NCBI RefSeq assembly: GCF_049276915.1
Contig: NZ_JBASXK010000118.1
Span: 1-45,838 of the forward strand
DNA: 45,838 bases
Source of the DNA: Aestuariivita sp049276915
Lineage (GTDB): Bacteria > Pseudomonadota > Alphaproteobacteria > Rhodobacterales > Rhodobacteraceae
Direction of reading: 5' to 3'
The position numbers and the translations under genes were made by a program. Positions 1 through 8,219 of this stretch are shown here, piece by piece. Numbering within the stretch: position 1 is the first letter of the stretch; each line of letters begins with the position of its first letter. The notes beneath the pieces were generated by a model. That model made no database searches and was not told where the DNA came from. It saw only the letters and a program-made list of their open reading frames with translations.

Positions 1-1432
1 CAATCGTTCCCTCATAATCGCCTCCGCAGAATTGAGCGGTGGCCATGTGAAATCTTCGATAGGTCCAATAGGGGTCATTCTTGAGCGCAGTGCCTTCTCT
101 GAATTCTGCGACCGAACGCTGGTGATCACCGTTCAGCAAGTATCCATACCCCAGGCAAATATGGGCTTGCGGGTAATTGGGGCTAAGTTCATAGCATCGT
201 TCTGCATCCGACATGACTTTTTCAGGGTCTCGGATAACCGTCGCTCGGAACAAGCAACGGGCGAAAAAGATGAAATCGCTTTGCGGCATCAACTCGACGG
301 TTCGGTCAAAGGCGGCTGTGATTTCGGCAAGTCTATCTTCGTCAAATTCTTCAAACCGGATTCCGTTCCTCATGACGACGCCCGTCGCCCACATGCTCAG
401 GCTCATCCCGTCATTGGGATTCAACCGTCTGGCTCGGTCCATGACGGAAATACAGCGCTCCAGGTCAGCGATGGTGCATTCATAAAACAGCCCGGCGGCA
501 CGAGTCCGCAGTTCTGATACGCTCAAGTTTTCGTCGGGAATTTCGCCGATGCGATTGTTGTCGAGGGAATTGACGAAGAGGCGGAGCTTGGCGTCGACCT
601 GCGCGGCGACACTGTCGCAAAAGCCAAACAGGTCTGAGGCATCTCCCTCGAACACCTCGGCCCAAACTGTCGAGGCATCATCTAGCAAAACCAAAGACAG
701 ATTGACCCGCGCACGCCCACCGGACCGGCGAAACCTGCCACGCAGGTTGTATGTCGTCTTCTTTGTCGAGCCCACAGACATATCGCGCACCTTGATCCCA
801 GTGCGCCGAGACAGTGCATAGACGATCTGTTCGTGCAAATCCTCCGCAGCCGATGTCGTTTCCTCATCACCCGGGGCAGGAACAAGTTTCTCAACGCCGA
901 TGATGGGCACCTCTTCGGATCGGCGGCCAGCAACGAGTCTTTCAGGCCTCCACTGAAAGCACTGGATCGGGCGTGGAATGTTTTTCAGCTTGAAGGTTCC
1001 CGCGTCCAGAAACCCCTCTGCCTGCTTGGATGAAAGCTGATGATAGACGTCCGCTGACAACATCATACCGCCCGGCGGTGCTTCGGTTTGAAGGCGGCAA
1101 GCAATGTTCAGTCCCGCCCCGTAGAGGTCCGCTTCGTCGGAAAAGATGTCCCCCATATGCAAGCCAATGCGCAGACGAATCTTTGGATGGTCTGCAAGCC
1201 CCCTTTGTATCTCAACGGTTGCAGCAACGCTTGAAACAACCGAAGGGTAAGCGATGATCCAGCCATCGCCCATGCGCTTCAAGATTTCTCCACCGTGTCT
1301 TCGTGCGATGGGTTCAAGCAGTCTGTCCCTAAGATCATGCACAAGTGAGATCGCAGCGTTTTCGTCCTGTGCCATCATCAAGGAATAATCAGCAATATCT
1401 GCTGCTTGAATGAATGCAAAGCGACGTGACAT
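1..1432 (-). CDS. Class III adenylate/guanylate cyclase with TPR region, C-terminus cut off by the window edge
   Basis: I translated this gene directly from the minus strand; it stays open for 477 codons and runs off the left edge. Residues about 1-165 form a class III nucleotide cyclase domain. The first metal-binding Asp lies in AADIADYS (D12) and the second in KRMGDGWIIAY (D56), the usual 44-residue spacing. RIGLHMGDIF and GAGLNIACRLQ follow, as in the family. Residues about 180-290 resemble the linker found in many alphaproteobacterial cyclases, and the rest (from about 310) looks like TPR helices. Such proteins convert ATP or GTP to a cyclic nucleotide; which one cannot be told here. No membrane segment is visible, so it is probably cytosolic. 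The ATG at 1432 is the only start codon available, because an in-frame stop lies 14 codons upstream. Similar cyclases occur in several copies in this group. Confidence 0.88.
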   Translation of the reverse strand, partial: MSRRFAFIQAADIADYSLMMAQDENAAISLVHDLRDRLLEPIARRHGGEILKRMGDGWIIAYPSVVSSVAATVEIQRGLADHPKIRLRIGLHMGDIFSDEADLYGAGLNIACRLQTEAPPGGMMLSADVYHQLSSKQAEGFLDAGTFKLKNIPRPIQCFQWRPERLVAGRRSEEVPIIGVEKLVPAPGDEETTSAAEDLHEQIVYALSRRTGIKVRDMSVGSTKKTTYNLRGRFRRSGGRARVNLSLVLLDDASTVWAEVFEGDASDLFGFCDSVAAQVDAKLRLFVNSLDNNRIGEIPDENLSVSELRTRAAGLFYECTIADLERCISVMDRARRLNPNDGMSLSMWATGVVMRNGIRFEEFDEDRLAEITAAFDRTVELMPQSDFIFFARCLFRATVIRDPEKVMSDAERCYELSPNYPQAHICLGYGYLLNGDHQRSVAEFREGTALKNDPYWTYRRFHMATAQFCGGDYEGTI

Positions 1433-1647
1433 GAACGGTTGATGTCTCCAAAATCTTCCGACACACGCAGTCTAAAGTAATTTCTGCAACTTCGCATTCT
1501 TTTCGGGCCTGCTACACTTAGGAGACAGACGACAAGCGCCTTGCCGGGCCGTCTCCGACCGCCGACTGCTCCGGCCTCAAACCAGCCGTTCGGCGCGGGA
1601 TGATCGAAGGGTTGCCGAGCGGATGAACCCGCAGGCAGCTGTTTCAA

Positions 1648-2259
1648 TCAGGGTTTCTTTTTCGATGGCTTGAGCGTTGCATGGTCAATGAACAGCCCGA
1701 TTTGCATGATGAAAAAGGCGAAAACCACGATTGGCATCACCAGGGTTTCGAAAAACAACCAGAATTCTTCGGATTGCGTACGCCAGACCAACTCATTGGC
1801 ACCGGCGGACAGCAAGAACAGCCCCATCATGCGTTTCGTGAGGATCATCCAGCCCTTTGGCTTCAACGGGATCATGTCTTCCATGATGTATTTCAGCCAG
1901 GATTGACCCCTCAGAAGACCGACGCCCAGGATCAGGGCCAAAGCCAGGTAAACCGCCGTCGGTTTCATCTTGAACAGCCTGGGATCATTCAGCCAGACGC
2001 TGAGCCCTCCGAACACAAGAACCATCACGGCTGTCGCCACCTGGATCCGTGCGACCCGACCTGACAACAGCCACAGCGCGCAGATGGCGATCAGAAAAAC
2101 CGGGATGAATGCCGCGGTGACCGCCACGAAGCCGGTGTATTCGGTGCCCGCGATCAGAAAGGTTTCGTTCCTCAAGATCAGATAGGCCACGACAAACCCG
2201 ATGGTCGGACCGAACTCCAACGTCGCTTGTACTCCGAAAGGCAGTGGCTTGGTCGTCAT
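1648..2259 (-). CDS. yciB: YciB/IspZ-family inner-membrane protein (septation protein A-like)
   Basis: A polytopic membrane protein of about 203 residues. It opens with LEFGPTIGFVVAYL, has five or six hydrophobic segments, and carries the family pattern GGLSVWLNDPRLFKMKPT in the middle, then LKPKGWMILTKRM and a final hydrophobic helix. YciB proteins act at the cell envelope and are linked to septation and peptidoglycan synthesis in enterobacteria; the exact activity is unknown. The ATG at 2259 is preferred: it is preceded by GAAGG, and the start of the family alignment falls there. An upstream start at 2292 would add 11 non-hydrophobic residues. It stands alone on the minus strand, with the cyclase gene about 215 bp downstream in the same direction and no sign of an operon. 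Confidence 0.85.
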   Translation of the reverse strand: MTTKPLPFGVQATLEFGPTIGFVVAYLILRNETFLIAGTEYTGFVAVTAAFIPVFLIAICALWLLSGRVARIQVATAVMVLVFGGLSVWLNDPRLFKMKPTAVYLALALILGVGLLRGQSWLKYIMEDMIPLKPKGWMILTKRMMGLFLLSAGANELVWRTQSEEFWLFFETLVMPIVVFAFFIMQIGLFIDHATLKPSKKKP

Positions 2260-2699
2260 GTTTTTCAGGCCTTCAAATGCGTGTCCCGGCACTCAGGTCC
2301 CAAGATAGCGCACGAAGGGACATTTGCCGCAGGCTTATCGCCTCTGGGCTGGTTTTTCGAGCGGCAAAAATCCACAAACTCATCCAACAGGCAGAACCCG
2401 GGCGGCTGGACTCCGAGCCGAACAAGGCCGGCGTTGCGATCGCTGCGGACACCAGGATCAACCGTCCGCTCTGACATTCCAGACTGGCGTTTTCAGGACC
2501 CTGTGAACCCGGGATACGGCAGAAATCCGAAAGGATGTGCCGCGTCAGGTCGCCTGCTTGGCCAATCTCCCCGAGGGGCAAACATCACACAGCGTCAAAG
2601 GTCACGCGCACAAGCCGGTGTATTCGCTGCCCGCATCATGCGCGCTGACCTCACAGCGGCTTGCGCATTGATCGATGGGCAGCGGGCCTCGGACATCGG
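2260..2699. other. Gene-poor stretch between the YciB-like gene and the DUF5765 gene
   Basis: No open frame here looks like a real protein: the candidates have unusual composition and no recognisable motif. On the minus strand a short tail reading CGKCPFVRYLGT ends at 2293 but is preceded at once by a stop. Joined by a +1 frame change to the frame above it, this would give a small cysteine-containing C-terminus, so a decayed gene is possible but unproven. I see no clear promoter or hairpin. Confidence 0.4.
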
Positions 2700-3413
2700 T
2701 CACGCGGGTTGATGCGCACCCATCACCCGAACCCGGATGAACGGGCTTAGCGAAATCAGGATGATACCGATTGAGAACAGGCACCAGATCGCGGGTTGTT
2801 CATTCAGATTTGTCGTGAGCATGTAGGCCAGAACCGGCCCCATCAGAAGGTGGAACAGCGCAAAGCGCCAGGAGCCATACCAAAGGGGCAGGATAAAGAC
2901 GGCAATGAAGTAAGCCGGGAAAAAGAGACCAAAGCTCAGGTATGAGCCGCCCCATTCCATCAAGCCGTTCAGCGGCAAAATCCAGCCAATGTGCCAGTCG
3001 CCGGAGATCAGGCAGGTTTGCAGCCCACACATGGGCGAGCCGGGCGAGCAGGATCCAAATGCCTCCAACGGCACCAGTTTGAGCAGCATGAGCGCCGTCG
3101 CGATTGCAGCAAGGCCATAAACGCAGCGCCTTTGCCAGCCGGGAACCGGAGCTGGTGCGATCGCCATGGCAAATGCGTTGATGAACAAGGGCTGGAACGC
3201 AATATGCAGATAGGACAGCGTGGTGATTGATATGTTTGCAGGGTTGGAGCATTCATCCACCACCGCGTATCCGGTCGCCTGCAATCCCTCCATCAGGGTG
3301 AAAAAGCCAAGCGTGACCCAGATGGCTTTCGGCTCGCCCCGCATGGCCGTAACCGCGGTGGCTGCGCCGCCGAGCGCCACCATTGCGACCGACGCCGATG
3401 CGCTCCAACACAT
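2700..3413 (-). CDS. DUF5765-family multi-spanning membrane protein
   Basis: 237 residues with about seven hydrophobic helices. The N-terminus MCWSASASVAM is the hallmark of DUF5765, a family of unknown function common in Rhodobacteraceae. Between helices there is a cysteine-bearing loop (GSCSPGSPMCGLQTCL, residues about 117-132) followed by SGDWHIGW, and a further Cys lies at about position 55 (VDECSNP). These could form disulfides in the periplasm, which is inference. The start at 3413 is well supported: AGGAGG sits 8 bases upstream, and the earlier in-frame start at 3518 would add 35 residues of non-family sequence. Neighbours give no functional hint. Confidence 0.8.
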   Translation of the reverse strand: MCWSASASVAMVALGGAATAVTAMRGEPKAIWVTLGFFTLMEGLQATGYAVVDECSNPANISITTLSYLHIAFQPLFINAFAMAIAPAPVPGWQRRCVYGLAAIATALMLLKLVPLEAFGSCSPGSPMCGLQTCLISGDWHIGWILPLNGLMEWGGSYLSFGLFFPAYFIAVFILPLWYGSWRFALFHLLMGPVLAYMLTTNLNEQPAIWCLFSIGIILISLSPFIRVRVMGAHQPA

Positions 3414-3833
3414 GATGAATGCCTCCTGATGCCCCGACATTGGGGTAAAACCAAACGCGTTATCAAGGGCATTTCGGCCGCAATTGCCTGCAACACGGCC
3501 CGGGCGAGGGCGTCGCACGGGATTTCAAGGCCTGTGCCGGCCTCTGCGTGTTGGCACCCGCGCGACGGGTCGGCGACGTGCCACCTGTTGCTGAAACGGC
3601 GCGCCGGCCGGTCTGTTTCAGGTTTGAGGTCGATGGGGCCAAGCGTTGAATGAGGAATGCTTCATTGACACATGCGTCCCTGCCTAAGCATTGTCACACC
3701 TGGTTGGACGCAGCTGCGTGCCGCAAGGATCTCTCCCGGATCGGATCCTGTCTGGTGGTCTGAACGGCTCAGGTTGGCCGCATCAGGCACAGGTTTGCCA
3801 CATCCATCAGCCTTCAGCGATTGGACAATTGTG
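3414..3833. other. Intergenic stretch between divergent DUF5765 and lipoprotein genes
   Basis: The region holds the divergent upstream sequences of the two flanking genes. A TTGACA hexamer occurs on the plus strand at 3665-3670, but no good -10 hexamer follows at normal spacing, so I do not call a promoter. The open frames here have no family features. Confidence 0.4.
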
Positions 3834-4346
3834 ATGCGCGCCTGTTTTCTGATGATCATCTGCCTGGTGGGTTTGCAGGCCTGCGTGCCTGCGCGCACGA
3901 CCCGCACCGCCTATATGCCCAACACCGAAGATGCCATGCGCGTCAGGGGCAATTGCGAGTTCGGCGTTCATACGGTTGCATCGCGCGATTACAACGGCCT
4001 GATCATGGGCGTGAAGGTGGTCCGGAACAGCAACTATTTGGGACAAACCAATCTGAACGACGGCAAGGGGACCATCGTGCAGTTCACATTCCGCGGTGAG
4101 GGCGCGGACCGACTTGAGGTAAACCCAAACGCGTTGCGCATTCTGGCTGGCAATCGCAGGTTGGCCCCCATCGGGCGTACAGCACGGGAGGCTTACTTCA
4201 ATTTCGAACCCGGAGCCTACAAGAACATTACGGTTGTGTTTGGCCGCAACGCGGCAGTCATCTACGGCAAACCGCTTGAGATCGCTCCGATCCGCTTCGA
4301 ATACCGCACTGAAAGCAAGGTCGCCATCACGGCCATGAACTGCTGA
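3834..4346 (+). CDS. Small predicted lipoprotein of unknown function
   Basis: 170 residues. The N-terminus is a short signal peptide ending in a lipobox, GLQAC, with the acylated Cys at position 17; the mature protein is then predicted to be membrane-anchored outside the cytoplasm. The rest is soluble, mixed alpha/beta in character, and ends in Cys (AITAMNC). I do not recognise the family. The ATG at 3834 places the signal peptide correctly; an upstream in-frame start at 3672 would add 54 residues that look like noise. No strong ribosome binding site is visible. It is convergent with trpS, 109 bp away. Confidence 0.7.
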   Translation: MRACFLMIICLVGLQACVPARTTRTAYMPNTEDAMRVRGNCEFGVHTVASRDYNGLIMGVKVVRNSNYLGQTNLNDGKGTIVQFTFRGEGADRLEVNPNALRILAGNRRLAPIGRTAREAYFNFEPGAYKNITVVFGRNAAVIYGKPLEIAPIRFEYRTESKVAITAMNC

Positions 4347-4455
4347 GTTCCTGGCTTCAGCCAATGTCTGATGTCCGCAGAACCGTCCCCCGGCCATCCT
4401 GCGCCGCATGAGGGACCCGTGTCGCTGAACGGTCCGAGGTCTGAAGGCCGCGCCC

Positions 4456-5484
4456 CTAGACCTCGACCGGCGGGATCATTCCCACGATGTCATAGGTCTG
4501 ACGCAGAATGGGACGGGTGATTTCGCGGGCGCGCTGGGCACCGCGTGACAGGATGCGGTCGATCTCGTCGGGTTCGGCCACCAGCCGCGCCATCTCGGTC
4601 GAGATGGGAGAAAGCTTGGCCACCGCCAGATCGGCCAGCATCGGTTTGAAATCGCCGAACTGCTTGCCGCCCACATCCGCCAGCACCTGATCGACCGTCT
4701 GATCCGACAGGGCCGCATAGATGTTGACCAGATTGCGCGCCTCGGGGCGGTTCTCCAGCCCCTTGGCCTCGGAGGGCAGGGCATCGGGGTCGGTCTTGGC
4801 CTTGCGGATCTTCCTGGCAATCGCGTCGGCATCATCGGTCATGTTGATGCGCGCCATATCCGAGGGATCGCTTTTGGACATTTTCTTCGACCCATCGCGC
4901 AGGGACATCACCCGCGTGGCCGCGCCTTCGATCACCGGCTCGGTCATGGGAAAGAAATCCACGCCGTAATCATGGTTGAACTTGGCCGCGATATCGCGGG
5001 TCAGTTCCAGATGCTGTTTCTGATCCTCGCCCACCGGCACATGGGTGGCGTGATAGATCAGGATGTCGGCCGCCATCAGCGCCGGGTATCCGAACAGGCC
5101 CAGGGACGCGTTTTCGGCATTCTTGCCCGCCTTGTCCTTGAACTGGGTCATCCGCTTCATCCAGCCCATGCGCGCCACGCAGTTGAAGATCCAGCCAAGC
5201 TGCGCGTGTTCGGGCACCTGTGACTGGTTGATCAGCACGGATTGCTCAGGATCGATCCCCGCCGCGATAAAGCCGGCGCACAGCTCACGCGTGTTTTTGA
5301 CCAGATCAGCCGGATCTTGCCAGACGGTGATCGCATGCAGATCAACCATGCAGTAGATCGTCTCGAACTCGGGGCCCTGCATGTCCACAAAGCGTTTGAT
5401 CGCTCCGAGGTAATTGCCCAGCGTCAGCCCGCCGGACGGCTGGATGCCGGAAAACACGCGCGGGGTGAACTGGGTCTCGGACAT
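4456..5484 (-). CDS. trpS: Tryptophanyl-tRNA synthetase
   Basis: 342 residues, normal for bacterial TrpRS, a class I synthetase that charges tRNA-Trp in the cytoplasm. The ATP-binding signature is PSGGLTLGN (residues 16-24; TLGN/TIGN replaces HIGH in many TrpRS), and the second signature is the perfect KMSKS in DGSKKMSKSDPSD. ADILIYHATHVPVGEDQKQHLELTRDIA is the conserved tryptophan/tRNA region. The ATG at 5484 gives the usual N-terminus; the open frame extends to 5598, but the added 38 residues are not family-like. It lies divergent to the rhomboid-like gene. trpS close to murJ and glnD is a conserved arrangement in Rhodobacteraceae, stated from memory. Confidence 0.97.
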   Translation of the reverse strand: MSETQFTPRVFSGIQPSGGLTLGNYLGAIKRFVDMQGPEFETIYCMVDLHAITVWQDPADLVKNTRELCAGFIAAGIDPEQSVLINQSQVPEHAQLGWIFNCVARMGWMKRMTQFKDKAGKNAENASLGLFGYPALMAADILIYHATHVPVGEDQKQHLELTRDIAAKFNHDYGVDFFPMTEPVIEGAATRVMSLRDGSKKMSKSDPSDMARINMTDDADAIARKIRKAKTDPDALPSEAKGLENRPEARNLVNIYAALSDQTVDQVLADVGGKQFGDFKPMLADLAVAKLSPISTEMARLVAEPDEIDRILSRGAQRAREITRPILRQTYDIVGMIPPVEV

Positions 5485-5576
5485 CTGTGCACTCTCATCT
5501 GGTAAAATCTGATGGTCTCGCTTACCCATGAGGCCATGTGCCGTCAAGAAGCCCAACCCCAAGGAGCCAGGCCCGC

Positions 5577-6263
5577 ATGAGCAGTGACCCGAATGCAAGC
5601 CCCGTGAACCCGCTGCCGCCGCTGGTGGTTGTGCTGTTTCTGGCCATCGTCCTGATCGAGGCCGCGTTTTCGCTGGGAGAACAGGGCATGATCGGCGGAG
5701 CCAGCGCGGTCGGCTGGCGGCTCTGGGCGATGCAGACCTATGCGTTCAGCGGCGAGATCTTCGACTGGATGTGGCAGACGGGCCAATGGCCGCCCGAACA
5801 TCTCATGCGTTTTGTCACCTATGGTTTCGTGCATGCCTCGCTGGTGCATGCGGCCTTTGCGGGGGTGATCCTTCTGGCCATGGGCAAGATGGTGGCCGAA
5901 GCTTTCGGGCAGTGGCGCATGTTGTTGATTTTCGTTCTGTCCGGGGCGGGGGCCGCGTTGATCTATGCGGTGCTTCTGGATGATCCGGTGCCGCTGATCG
6001 GCGCGTTTCCCAGCGTCTATGGCCTGATTGGCGGCTTTACCTATCTGCTCTGGCGCAATCTGGAACAGATGGGCCAGAACCAGTACCGCGCCTTCACGCT
6101 CATCGGGTTCCTGATGGCGTTTCAACTGATCTTCGGCCTGCTGTTTGGCGGGCAGAATGACTGGATCGCCGATGTGGCGGGCTTTGTGGTGGGGTTTGCC
6201 TTGTCCTTCGTGCTCAGCCCGGGCGGCTGGTCACGCATGCGCGACCAGATCCGCCACGACTGA
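5577..6263 (+). CDS. Rhomboid-fold membrane protein, probably protease-dead
   Basis: 228 residues with about six transmembrane helices in a rhomboid layout. The L1/TM2 region reads FVHASLVHAAFAG (residues 84-96), resembling the rhomboid HAS..H motif. However, the oxyanion Asn four residues after the second His is Ala95. The catalytic GxSG motif is replaced by GAFPSVYG (142-149), with Phe at the nucleophile position. The catalytic His of the AHxGGF motif is Asp199 (ADVAGF). The fold is therefore kept but the Ser-His dyad is gone, so it probably binds membrane proteins rather than cutting them; that is inference. The start at 5577 has AAGGAG 10 bases upstream; an earlier GTG at 5538 adds 13 residues. 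It ends against a convergent DUF2892 gene. Confidence 0.82.
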   Translation: MSSDPNASPVNPLPPLVVVLFLAIVLIEAAFSLGEQGMIGGASAVGWRLWAMQTYAFSGEIFDWMWQTGQWPPEHLMRFVTYGFVHASLVHAAFAGVILLAMGKMVAEAFGQWRMLLIFVLSGAGAALIYAVLLDDPVPLIGAFPSVYGLIGGFTYLLWRNLEQMGQNQYRAFTLIGFLMAFQLIFGLLFGGQNDWIADVAGFVVGFALSFVLSPGGWSRMRDQIRHD

Positions 6264-6455
6264 TCAGGATTTCATCGCACAGGTGTTCATCCCCAACAGC
6301 CCATAGGCCGGGCAATAGCCCAACACACCGGTGACCAGAGGCACGATGCCCAGCAGACCCCACATGGTTTGCGGCCCGATATAGATCAGCGAGAGCAGAC
6401 CCAGGCCGACGATGATGCGCAAAGCGCGGTCGAGATTTCCCTGATTGCGTGTCAT
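6264..6455 (-). CDS. DUF2892 (YgaP-type membrane segment) small protein
   Basis: 63 residues: a basic N-terminus (MTRNQGNLDRALRI), two hydrophobic helices and a C-terminal GYCPAYGLLGMNTC. The two cysteines in this last segment are typical of the family. DUF2892 domains form a two-helix membrane hairpin and are often fused to rhodanese domains; here the domain stands alone. Its stop codon is the complement of the rhomboid gene's stop, so the two convergent genes abut with no spacer. Confidence 0.83.
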   Translation of the reverse strand: MTRNQGNLDRALRIIVGLGLLSLIYIGPQTMWGLLGIVPLVTGVLGYCPAYGLLGMNTCAMKS

Positions 6456-6534
6456 GATGCGGTTCCCATTCCCTGGCTATGTCTTGTGTCAAACCTAGCG
6501 CAGCACGGTCGGGGCGTCGTTGATGTGGATCAGT

Positions 6535-8118
6535 TCAGCGCCTGACCGCGCGTCTGAACTCGCCCAGGCGAAACGCGCCGATCAGATGGCCGACTGTGAA
6601 ATAGACGACCATCCCCGCAAGGATCAGAACCAGCAACGCCAGCCAGCGCAGACCGCCTAGAACCAGAAGCGGAGCCAGCAGATAGGCCATGGCGAGAAGC
6701 GCCACGCCCATCACCAGGGAGGCCGCAACAATGCGGGGCACCCGTCCGCGAAAGCGCGCGTCAAAGCGCGCCACATCGCCCATGTCACGCGTGCCGCGAT
6801 ACAGCAGCCAGACCATCGCCCAGGCCGCGACGGTCGTTCCGATCGCGGCCCCGAGGAAACCGATGGCATAGGCCATGCCCACGGCGACAACCGCGTTGAT
6901 CACCATCGCGATCAGCGCATAGCGAAACGGCGTGCGCGTATCCTCGCGCGCGAAATAAAGCGGCTGCAGCACTTTTTGCAGAACGAAGGCAGGCAGTCCC
7001 GCGCCATAGACCGCCACCGCCATGGCGGTGGCGTCGATGTCCTGCGGCCCGAAGGCCCCGCGCCCGAACAGCACCGAGACCAGCGCTCCGGGTACAACGA
7101 TCAGCGCCACCGCCGAAGGCACGGTCAGCGCCATCGACATTTCTCCTGCCCGGCTCAGCGCATCGCGCCCGCCCGCGTCATCCTGCGCGCGCAACCGGCG
7201 CGACAGATCCGGCAGAAGCACCACGCCGATGGCGATGCCGACCACGCCCAGGGGCAATTGATACAGCCGGTCGGCATAGCTGAGCCAGGCAATCGCGCCG
7301 TCAAAGAACGAGGCGACCTGTCGGCCCACCAGCAGGTTGATCTGCATGACGCCGCCCGCCAGCATCGCCGGCAGCGCGATGATCGCCAGTTGCTTCAGAT
7401 CCGGCGTCAGGCGCGGCATGCGCAGGCGCAGCACAAAGCCCGCCCGGGCCGCCGCGACCCAGACCAGCGCCATCTGTACCACACCCGCGATCGGGATCGC
7501 CCATGTCATCCACGTGCCGATATGCACCGACAGGGCGCTCACACCGGGCGCGAAGTCGCCCTCGATGCTGCCAGAGCTGGCGGCGGCCGCCCAGATCACG
7601 CCGATCAGCGTCATGTTCAGCAGAACCGGCGCGGCCGCTGCCGCCGCAAAGCGCCCGGTGGCGTTCAGCACGCCCGACAACAGCGCGGCAAGCGAGATGA
7701 ACAGAATATAGACAAAGGCGATACGCCCGAAGCTGACCGCCAGATCAAAGCGCACATCGCCCGCAAAGCCGCTGGCCATGGCCAGCACCAGCCAGGGCAT
7801 GGCCAGTTGTGCAAGCAGCGTAAAGGCAATGAGGAGCCCACCCAGCGCCGAGAACGCATCCTGGGCAAAGGCCCCGGCATCCTCCTGGCCTTCGACCTTC
7901 TTGGAAAACAGCGGCACGAATGCGGTGTTGAACGCGCCTTCTGCGAAAAACCGTCGGAACATGTTGGGCAGCGAAAACGCGATCAGAAAGGCTTCGGCCA
8001 CCGGCCCGGCCCCCAAGAAGGCGGCAATCATCACATCGCGCGCAAAGCCGAACACCCGGCTGAGAAGCGTCCAGACGCCCACCGTGAGAAAGCCCGTGAC
8101 CAAGCGGATCGGTTTCAT
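6535..8118 (-). CDS. murJ: Lipid II flippase MurJ
   Basis: 527 residues with about 14 transmembrane helices, the standard size. MurJ flips lipid II across the inner membrane for peptidoglycan synthesis. Family marks are the N-terminal SRVFGFARDVMIAAFLG, then AEAFLIAFSLPNMFRRFFAEGAFNTAFVP, and YADRLYQLPLGVVGIAIGVVLLPDLSR in the middle, with conserved Arg residues in the cavity-facing helices. The ATG at 8118 gives the typical N-terminus MKPIRLV. It lies 101 bp downstream of rsgA on the same strand and may be co-transcribed with rsgA and glnD. Confidence 0.97.
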   Translation of the reverse strand: MKPIRLVTGFLTVGVWTLLSRVFGFARDVMIAAFLGAGPVAEAFLIAFSLPNMFRRFFAEGAFNTAFVPLFSKKVEGQEDAGAFAQDAFSALGGLLIAFTLLAQLAMPWLVLAMASGFAGDVRFDLAVSFGRIAFVYILFISLAALLSGVLNATGRFAAAAAAPVLLNMTLIGVIWAAAASSGSIEGDFAPGVSALSVHIGTWMTWAIPIAGVVQMALVWVAAARAGFVLRLRMPRLTPDLKQLAIIALPAMLAGGVMQINLLVGRQVASFFDGAIAWLSYADRLYQLPLGVVGIAIGVVLLPDLSRRLRAQDDAGGRDALSRAGEMSMALTVPSAVALIVVPGALVSVLFGRGAFGPQDIDATAMAVAVYGAGLPAFVLQKVLQPLYFAREDTRTPFRYALIAMVINAVVAVGMAYAIGFLGAAIGTTVAAWAMVWLLYRGTRDMGDVARFDARFRGRVPRIVAASLVMGVALLAMAYLLAPLLVLGGLRWLALLVLILAGMVVYFTVGHLIGAFRLGEFRRAVRR

Positions 8119-8219
8119 GGCACCTGCTCGTTGCCCGTTTTATCCGTGATACCGCGCTTTGCGCCCCACGGGAAGGGCGGCGGTGCAAGGACCGCGCCGC
8201 GCTTGCGCCCGGGTCTGTT

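Noticed and set aside
1378..1647. 89-residue minus-strand open frame overlapping the start of the cyclase gene
   Set aside because: Composition is random-looking and it overlaps the well-supported cyclase in another frame.
2265..2581. Two small minus-strand open frames, one ending in a cysteine-bearing segment (CGKCPFVRYLGT in a third frame)
   Set aside because: The segment is split by a stop and needs a frame change to join. It may be a relic, but no family match supports it.
3664..3693. TTGACA hexamer upstream of the lipoprotein gene
   Set aside because: No acceptable -10 hexamer at 16-18 bases, and it is about 165 bases from the gene start.
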